Assembly: GCA_039029935.1 (NCBI GenBank)
Contig: JBCCFC010000923.1
Coordinates: forward strand, 1 to 5,731
Reading direction: 5' to 3'
Source: G039029935 sp039029935
GTDB lineage: Bacteria > Chloroflexota > Anaerolineae > Caldilineales > Caldilineaceae
DNA: 5,731 nt
Positions 3,601-5,731 of the stretch are shown one piece after another. A program made the translations under genes and the position numbers. Position 1 is the first letter of the stretch. Each line of letters begins with the position of its first letter. The notes below the pieces were generated by a model. The model was not told the origin of the DNA. It did not search any database and saw only the letters and a list, made by a program, of their open reading frames with translations.

Positions 3601-5662
3601 ATATAGCGCACCTGCTGTCGGTAGCGAACTCACCGTCATCAGCAGCACCATCCGCGCCAACCGTGCCATCACCAGTGGCGGTGGTATCTACGTCCGTGCA
3701 AAAAGTACAGTCACGGTCAACGGTGGCATCATCCGTGACAACATTGCCATGAATCGCTTTGGTGGCGGCATCTACGCCATCACCAGCACGGCCACGTTGA
3801 CCAACAATAGTGTACTGTCGGGCAACAACGCCTATGGCACGGGTGACGGGATATGCGCCATCAACAGCACAGTCATCAGCGATAGTATACCAGCCGACGA
3901 GGTGTTGTTTGACTTCTGTGGTCCGTCGTTACGTGTCGATGATGTAACCGTCAGTGAAGATGCGGCCAACATGCTCTTTACGATTTCGCTCAGTCAGGCC
4001 GTCAGCGAGGATGTGGGTGTTGAGGTGACTACGGCCCATAACACTACGGCCCATAACACTGCGGCCAACAACACAGCAGTCAGCGGCATCGATTTTACCG
4101 CCACCACCGAGCGCATCACCATCACCCAAGGCACAACCACCGCCAATGCCAGTGTGCCGATTTTGGCTGATAGTGAGGATGAGGTTGTTGAGACTTTCTT
4201 CCTTAACCTGCGCAAGCGGCTCAATGCCATCATCATCGACGCACAAGGCATCGGCAGCATCAGCGACACCAACGCCGGACCTGTGATTTCGGTGAGTGAC
4301 AGTGCTGCCAGCGAAGAAGCAGGTGTGCTGGTCTTTACGCTGTCTCTCTCTAAGGTGAGTGCCAACACGATTCGCGTCAACTATACAACCGAAAATGTGT
4401 CTGCCTTCGCCGGGGAAGACTTTACGGCGAGCAGTGGCACTGTCACCTTTGTGCCGGGGCATACCGTGCAGACGATTGCCATCCCCATCACGGATATACC
4501 TGTCGCCCAGGGGGATCGTACCTTTAAGTTGGTCTTGAGCAATCCGGCCAATGGTAGTATCCGTACAGGTCATGCCATTGGCACGATTATGGATAGTGAC
4601 GAACCTGTTACCGCCACACCGACGGTTACACCGACGGGTATAGTGCTGCCAACGATGACTACAACGGCCACAGCAACGCCAACCTCAACCCCTACGACAA
4701 CAGCAGCATCTACACCTACTGCGTCGCCAACTGGTACATCAACGTCTACCCCAGCCCCTATGTCTACAGCGACATCAACTGTGACATCCACCCCAACTGT
4801 GACATCCACCCCAACTGTGACATCCACCCCAACACCGACAATGACACCCGTACCCAGTGCGACTCCAGCGTCGACTCTCACACCACCCACACCAGAGCCT
4901 GACGCCGTTGCTACACAGTTGATTCCTGACCCACCGATCATTGCGCAGACCAGTACACCAACTAGTACACCAACCAGTACACCACTATCTGCGCCAACGT
5001 TTACACCGACGGCCACATCCACACCAACTGCGACGAGTACAGCCACTGCAACGAGTACGGTTCTCCCTACTCAGACACCGACGGCCACACCTGCACCGAT
5101 TACCGATAGGGGAGAGGCACAGGTTCGTTTGGAAGTGGATGTGAATAACACAGGTCCTGTGACACCGGGAGATAGGGTTGACTTTGACATGCTTTATGGC
5201 AATGATGGCGATGGACCGATGGATGGTGTCGAGCTAGAGGTTGTTATCCCCGATGGCACAAATTTTGACCAAAACGGCAGTGGTGCTGGCAGCAGTGCAG
5301 GTGGACAAGTGGTGAGCGCAGGCATGACACAGAACGCACAGTGGACATTGCCCGACGGTAGCCTCTGCCCCGATGGTCATCCTGCTGGCAATGTCTGTGT
5401 GTTGCGCCTAGAGACACTGCAACCCGCTGAAACAGGTCAATCACGGTTGTCTCTACGTGTCACCGATGACATGGCGATTGGCGACACCATTGCCATCCAG
5501 TTGTCACTGCAAGGCGCACGACCTGCCCAAAACATGGCGATTGATGTGGCTGAAACGTTTCATGTGGCGATAGCAGCCGAACCCACGAACCCAGGTGATG
5601 AGAGCGAGGAGAGTGAAGAGCCTAGACAGTGGCTATCGTTCTTGCCTTGGGTAGCGCGTTAG
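629..5662 (+). CDS. Giant secreted beta-helix / Calx-beta / DUF11 surface protein, probable adhesin
   Basis: This intact 1677-residue protein is probably exported and displayed as a long fibre; an adhesive or matrix role is inferred from architecture. Domains in order: pre-signal extension (1-58/65); signal peptide (about 66-91, hydrophobic ALNGAVGASILLASATPAIQ, cleavage near A91); CSLREA-like segment (93-137, CDLVDAVHAAN then GADTITF); about 32 beta-helix rungs marked by GGGIY-type triplets (225-1083), with Asn usually 5-7 residues before each triplet; two Calx-beta domains (1101-1214, 1218-1325); Thr/Pro linker (1326-1493); DUF11-like domain (1495-1648); acidic GDESEESEEP and tail WLSFLPWVAR. 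The six cysteines of the mature protein fall in three neighbouring pairs. No catalytic motif, LPXTG, PEP-CTERM or autotransporter barrel is visible. I chose ATG 629 for its GAGGAG; ATG 803 would give a conventional 33-residue signal peptide and is the main alternative. The domain families are recognised with confidence; ligand and biological role are unknown. Confidence 0.9.
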   Translation: MLNNDNHNKNQCSTQDDQLYATTTRLSRTYALNAQFDFLRSYAHEWLVWAHDAYTNLRMPSPFVQKLARTALNGAVGASILLASATPAIQAATITVNATTITADTTDCDLVDAVHAANRDETVNGCVTGSGADTITFSIAPTNTVTLTSASDNNTGVPTITSTVTISGGVTTDNTRGITLTRTSGDQFRILRVAGNRGTGGKLTVDNVTITNGKAHNIATSHVYGGGIRLVSSAAMTLTNSTVISNIGRSGSAIQVTGGSILTIDHSDVLSNTGANFGGGIHLTGSTAKIRNESSIRHNTASVLGGAFYAGGGGTITIAQSEIISNTANNGGAMALIAGSTVTITNKSVVQDNSAGAGGGFFVGNSILHVMENSIISGNRATMWGGGISAFGNSTIHIISSTIRANQAMTNGGGIYTNENSIVTLDNSVTNDNIAQTGDGGGVAVLNSTLTITNSSVISSNAAKGGSESDGGGIYAYKSTLNIEKSTIISNSTTDDGGGVYTRQSPMTVTNSIIQGNHSGDDGGGLHADKDSPMWVSQSQILSNTAETKGGGLYAEVRSPVTMIQTLVEHNYSKGNGGGIYADEYSPLTLRQTTVRYNHSKDDGGGLGVDNHSPLFIDNSYIISNTAAYDGGGIYASLNSTTTIQNSLIDQNIANSGEGGGVYLESGATISNTTIQRNRAGEEGGGIYQSGTPLTVINSHILTNHSKSYGGGLYFDNDVLKIISSTVQANYAKYDGGGIYASSGAVTITKSLIRNNYALDDGGGLEVDRNDPFVIDNTIIDHNRTQYGYGGGMRALQQQTVITNSSIISANSANGWRNDHGSGGAIYVSSGGLMIANSKIFSNSSYDDGGGLMVKGATLTMTHALVSQNRTGDDGGGIHTDNNSPALIEYSQILSNTTADYGGGLYIEANSPMIIRESTIKGNYAKNGGGGVLTFKNSPLTLDNTDVLSNVTATKGGGGIATWENSPVTITNSSLISGNVAEKGGGVYIREYSAPAVGSELTVISSTIRANRAITSGGGIYVRAKSTVTVNGGIIRDNIAMNRFGGGIYAITSTATLTNNSVLSGNNAYGTGDGICAINSTVISDSIPADEVLFDFCGPSLRVDDVTVSEDAANMLFTISLSQAVSEDVGVEVTTAHNTTAHNTAANNTAVSGIDFTATTERITITQGTTTANASVPILADSEDEVVETFFLNLRKRLNAIIIDAQGIGSISDTNAGPVISVSDSAASEEAGVLVFTLSLSKVSANTIRVNYTTENVSAFAGEDFTASSGTVTFVPGHTVQTIAIPITDIPVAQGDRTFKLVLSNPANGSIRTGHAIGTIMDSDEPVTATPTVTPTGIVLPTMTTTATATPTSTPTTTAASTPTASPTGTSTSTPAPMSTATSTVTSTPTVTSTPTVTSTPTPTMTPVPSATPASTLTPPTPEPDAVATQLIPDPPIIAQTSTPTSTPTSTPLSAPTFTPTATSTPTATSTATATSTVLPTQTPTATPAPITDRGEAQVRLEVDVNNTGPVTPGDRVDFDMLYGNDGDGPMDGVELEVVIPDGTNFDQNGSGAGSSAGGQVVSAGMTQNAQWTLPDGSLCPDGHPAGNVCVLRLETLQPAETGQSRLSLRVTDDMAIGDTIAIQLSLQGARPAQNMAIDVAETFHVAIAAEPTNPGDESEESEEPRQWLSFLPWVAR
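824..901 (+). other. Signal peptide core of the large protein
   Basis: Residues 66-91: a basic n-region (KLAR), a hydrophobic core (ALNGAVGASILLASA) and a small-residue end TPAIQA followed by ATITVN. Cleavage after A91 fits signal peptidase I moderately well (Ile at -3, Ala at -1). It lies about 65 residues inside the protein if translation starts at 629, or starts 7 residues in if it starts at ATG 803. Confidence 0.75.
905..1039 (+). other. CSLREA-like domain
   Basis: Residues 93-137 read TITVNATTITADTTDCDLV then DAVHAAN, a Cys-containing gap, and GADTITF. This follows the plan of the CSLREA segment (T..D..C-S-L-R-E-A-I-x-A-A-N ... G-x-D-T-I-x-F) that opens many bacterial beta-helix surface proteins. 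Here SLREAI is degenerate, as DLVDAV. C108 and C126 are well placed for a disulfide. Confidence 0.7.
1823..3691 (+). repeat. 54-bp dispersed direct repeat inside the beta-helix (1823-1876 and 3638-3691)
   Basis: The segments at 1823-1876 and 3638-3691 match at 47 of 54 bases by my count, with no gap. Both encode ISSTIRAN(Q/R)A(M/I)T(N/S)GGGIY, ending in a Gly triplet (residues 412 and 1017). The 1815-bp offset is exactly 605 codons. This is closer than other rung pairs I compared and suggests a recent copy or gene-conversion event. Confidence 0.7.
2177..3454 (+). repeat. Three-rung duplicated block (2177-2398 and 3233-3454)
   Basis: Residues 517-590 and 869-942 align without gaps at an offset of 352 residues (1056 bp), 37 of 74 identical by my count. 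Shared strings include GDDGGG, SQILSNT, GGGLY and SPLTL. The gap-free register over three rungs indicates duplication of a block rather than of single rungs. Confidence 0.6.
3929..4270 (+). other. Calx-beta domain 1
   Basis: Residues 1101-1214: LRVDDVTVSEDAANMLFTIS, then V-x-V-TT, SGIDFTATTERITIT, and ILADSEDEVVETFFLNL, ending GIGSISD. This is the standard Calx-beta order (SE..., T..G.DF, I..D...E..E.F...L, G.I.D). Acidic residues in ILADSEDEVVE sit where Ca2+ ligands lie in this family. The loop before SGIDF is lengthened by a 15-bp tandem repeat. Confidence 0.85.
4031..4075 (+). repeat. 15-bp tandem repeat, 3 copies, within Calx-beta 1
   Basis: ACGGCCCATAACACT is present at 4031-4045 and identically at 4046-4060, followed by a diverged copy GCGGCCAACAACACA at 4061-4075. 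It encodes TTAHN-TTAHN-TAANN. The length is a multiple of three, so copy-number change keeps the frame. Confidence 0.9.
4280..4603 (+). other. Calx-beta domain 2
   Basis: Residues 1218-1325: PVISVSDSAASEEAGVLVFT, NTIRVNYTTENVSAFAGEDF, TASSGTVTFVPGHTVQTIAI, PITDIPVAQGDRTFKLVLSN, ending AIGTIMDSDE. It is a closer match to the Calx-beta consensus than domain 1 and has the usual loop length before DF. The run of two such domains suggests a Ca2+-stabilised stalk. Confidence 0.88.
4781..4834 (+). repeat. 18-bp tandem repeat, 3 copies, in the Thr/Pro linker
   Basis: GTGACATCCACCCCAACT occurs at 4781-4798 and 4799-4816; the third unit at 4817-4834 differs only at the last base. It encodes VTSTPT three times. 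A shortened relative (GCGACATCAACT, 4769-4780) precedes it. Confidence 0.92.
4949..4984 (+). repeat. 12-bp tandem repeat, 3 copies, in the Thr/Pro linker
   Basis: ACCAGTACACCA at 4949-4960 and 4973-4984, with ACTAGTACACCA between them at 4961-4972. It encodes TSTP three times. Confidence 0.88.
5111..5572 (+). other. DUF11-like beta-sandwich domain
   Basis: Residues 1495-1648: V-x-L-E-V-D-V-N-N-T-G, PVTPGDRVDFDMLYGNDGDG, GVELEVVIPDGTNF, then W-T-L-P-D-G and LRLETLQPAETGQSRLSLRV, ending GDTIAIQLSLQG. The order 'pGd-v-f-y-x-N-x-G-d ... v-x-v-x-P-x-G-t-x-f ... L-x-p-g' is that of DUF11/CARDB-type repeats found at the ends of bacterial cell-surface proteins. C1580 and C1590 are likely a disulfide. 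Confidence 0.7.
5579..5662 (+). other. Acidic C-terminal tail ending WLSFLPWVAR
   Basis: Residues 1651-1677 comprise a Pro/Glu/Ser-rich stretch (GDESEESEEP), then RQWLSFLPWVAR and stop. It has the form of a short C-terminal 'hydrophobic-LP-hydrophobic-basic' tail that I recall on many exported Chloroflexota proteins; whether such tails are sorting signals is not known to me. Confidence 0.45.
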
Positions 5663-5731
5663 CGACACAGGTTGGCACAAAATACGACAGCGGATTGGGG
5701 ATTGGAACGGATTTGTTCGCGCAAAAACAAA
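5663..5731. other. 3' flank with no gene; short GGATT repeats
   Basis: No hairpin with a T-run follows the stop codon within the window. GGATT occurs at 5692-5696, 5699-5703 and 5709-5713, and the segment is bracketed loosely by GCG/CGC. It could be the start of a dispersed intergenic repeat cut by the window edge, but nothing firm can be said. Confidence 0.3.

Larger units (their letters stand above)
1019..3877 (+). other. Right-handed parallel beta-helix, about 32 rungs
   Basis: Triplets of the GGG(I/V/L)(Y/H) type, some degraded to GSAI, GGAF, GGAM or GDGI, start at residues 225, 251, 278, 305, 331, 358, 385, 412, 440, 471, 497, 523, 550, 577, 604, 631, 659, 684, 710, 736, 762, 790, 823, 849, 875, 902, 929, 957, 984, 1017, 1045 and 1072. 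The mean spacing is 27.3 residues. Three longer rungs (31-33 residues, before 471, 823 and 1017) must carry loops. Between triplets the pattern is hydrophobic strand - NS(S/T)-x-(I/V)-x-x-N. Residues 131-224 are beta-rich without triplets and probably form the N-terminal cap and first rungs. The repeats resemble chlamydial polymorphic-membrane-protein-type repeats, but there is no barrel domain. Confidence 0.88.
4604..5107 (+). other. Thr/Pro/Ser-rich linker
   Basis: Residues 1326-1493 are dominated by TPT, TST and TAT motifs, with only a short non-repetitive interruption (about 1421-1440, containing TPEPDAVATQLIPDPPII). It is predicted to be extended and disordered, and a likely O-glycosylation substrate if the host has such a system (inference). 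It separates the Calx-beta domains from the C-terminal domain. Confidence 0.85.

Noticed and set aside
1019..3877. Beta-helix as a pectate lyase or other polysaccharide-cleaving enzyme
   Set aside because: Rungs are uniform with GGGIY turns and I see no conserved catalytic cluster; length and repeat regularity fit a structural or adhesive role.
3929..4573. Long minus-strand reading frame (214 codons) opposite the Calx-beta domains
   Set aside because: It is the shadow of a well-supported plus-strand gene with clear domains; its translation has no recognisable motif and its C-terminal repeats simply mirror the 15-bp tandem array.
4570..5046. Minus-strand frame (158 codons) rich in Val/Gly
   Set aside because: Its VGVDV-type repeats are the antisense of the Thr/Pro linker; low complexity, not a gene.
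629..5662. Autotransporter or chlamydial Pmp protein
   Set aside because: The rung pattern is similar, but the C-terminus is a Thr/Pro linker plus DUF11-like domain with no outer-membrane beta-barrel.
5671..5679. LPXTG-type sortase anchor for the large protein
   Set aside because: The protein ends with FLPWVAR; there is no LPXTG, no following membrane helix and no basic tail beyond a single Arg, and the bases after the stop encode nothing recognisable.

Overview
The window holds one very large, intact secreted-protein gene (629-5662, + strand, 1677 codons), the 3' end of an upstream WD40-repeat gene (1-324, + strand), and a 304-bp intergenic region (325-628) containing two palindromic structures, one apparently interrupted by the other. 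The last 69 bases (5663-5731) hold no gene I can support.

Origin (inference): most likely a bacterium of the Chloroflexota, perhaps a filamentous Anaerolineae-type lineage. The reasons are an exported protein combining a CSLREA-like start, GGGIY-type beta-helix rungs, Calx-beta domains, a long Thr/Pro linker (TPT/TST) and a DUF11-like domain; its C-terminus WLSFLPWVAR, which resembles the short 'LP-hydrophobic-basic' tails common on exported proteins of that phylum; a WD40 neighbour; and an intergenic palindrome built around GTAGGGGC...GCCCCTAC, a repeat core I recall from such genomes. No marker gene is present, so the assignment is tentative.

Layout: 1-324 is the end of a WD40-type protein. 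325-450 is AT-rich with only a weak promoter candidate. 456-585 is a 13-bp hairpin whose right half is duplicated, because a 24-bp-armed palindrome sits between two 16-bp direct repeats. 612-617 is a GAGGAG ribosome-binding site. 629-5662 encodes, in order: a pre-signal extension of about 58-65 residues, a Sec-type signal peptide, a CSLREA-like segment, about 32 right-handed beta-helix rungs (period near 27 residues), two Calx-beta domains, a Thr/Pro-rich linker of about 168 residues, a DUF11-like beta-sandwich, an acidic stretch and the WLSFLPWVAR tail.

The big protein looks like a surface-exposed, fibre-shaped adhesin or matrix protein: a rigid rod (beta-helix), Ca-binding-type beta-sandwich domains, a flexible stalk and a C-terminal domain that may serve retention. 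I see no catalytic motif. Its sequence shows growth by duplication at several scales: 12-, 15- and 18-bp tandem repeats, a 54-bp copy and a three-rung block. The two genes share a strand, but the 304-bp gap and the palindromes argue against tight co-transcription. I see no evidence for a multi-gene system.
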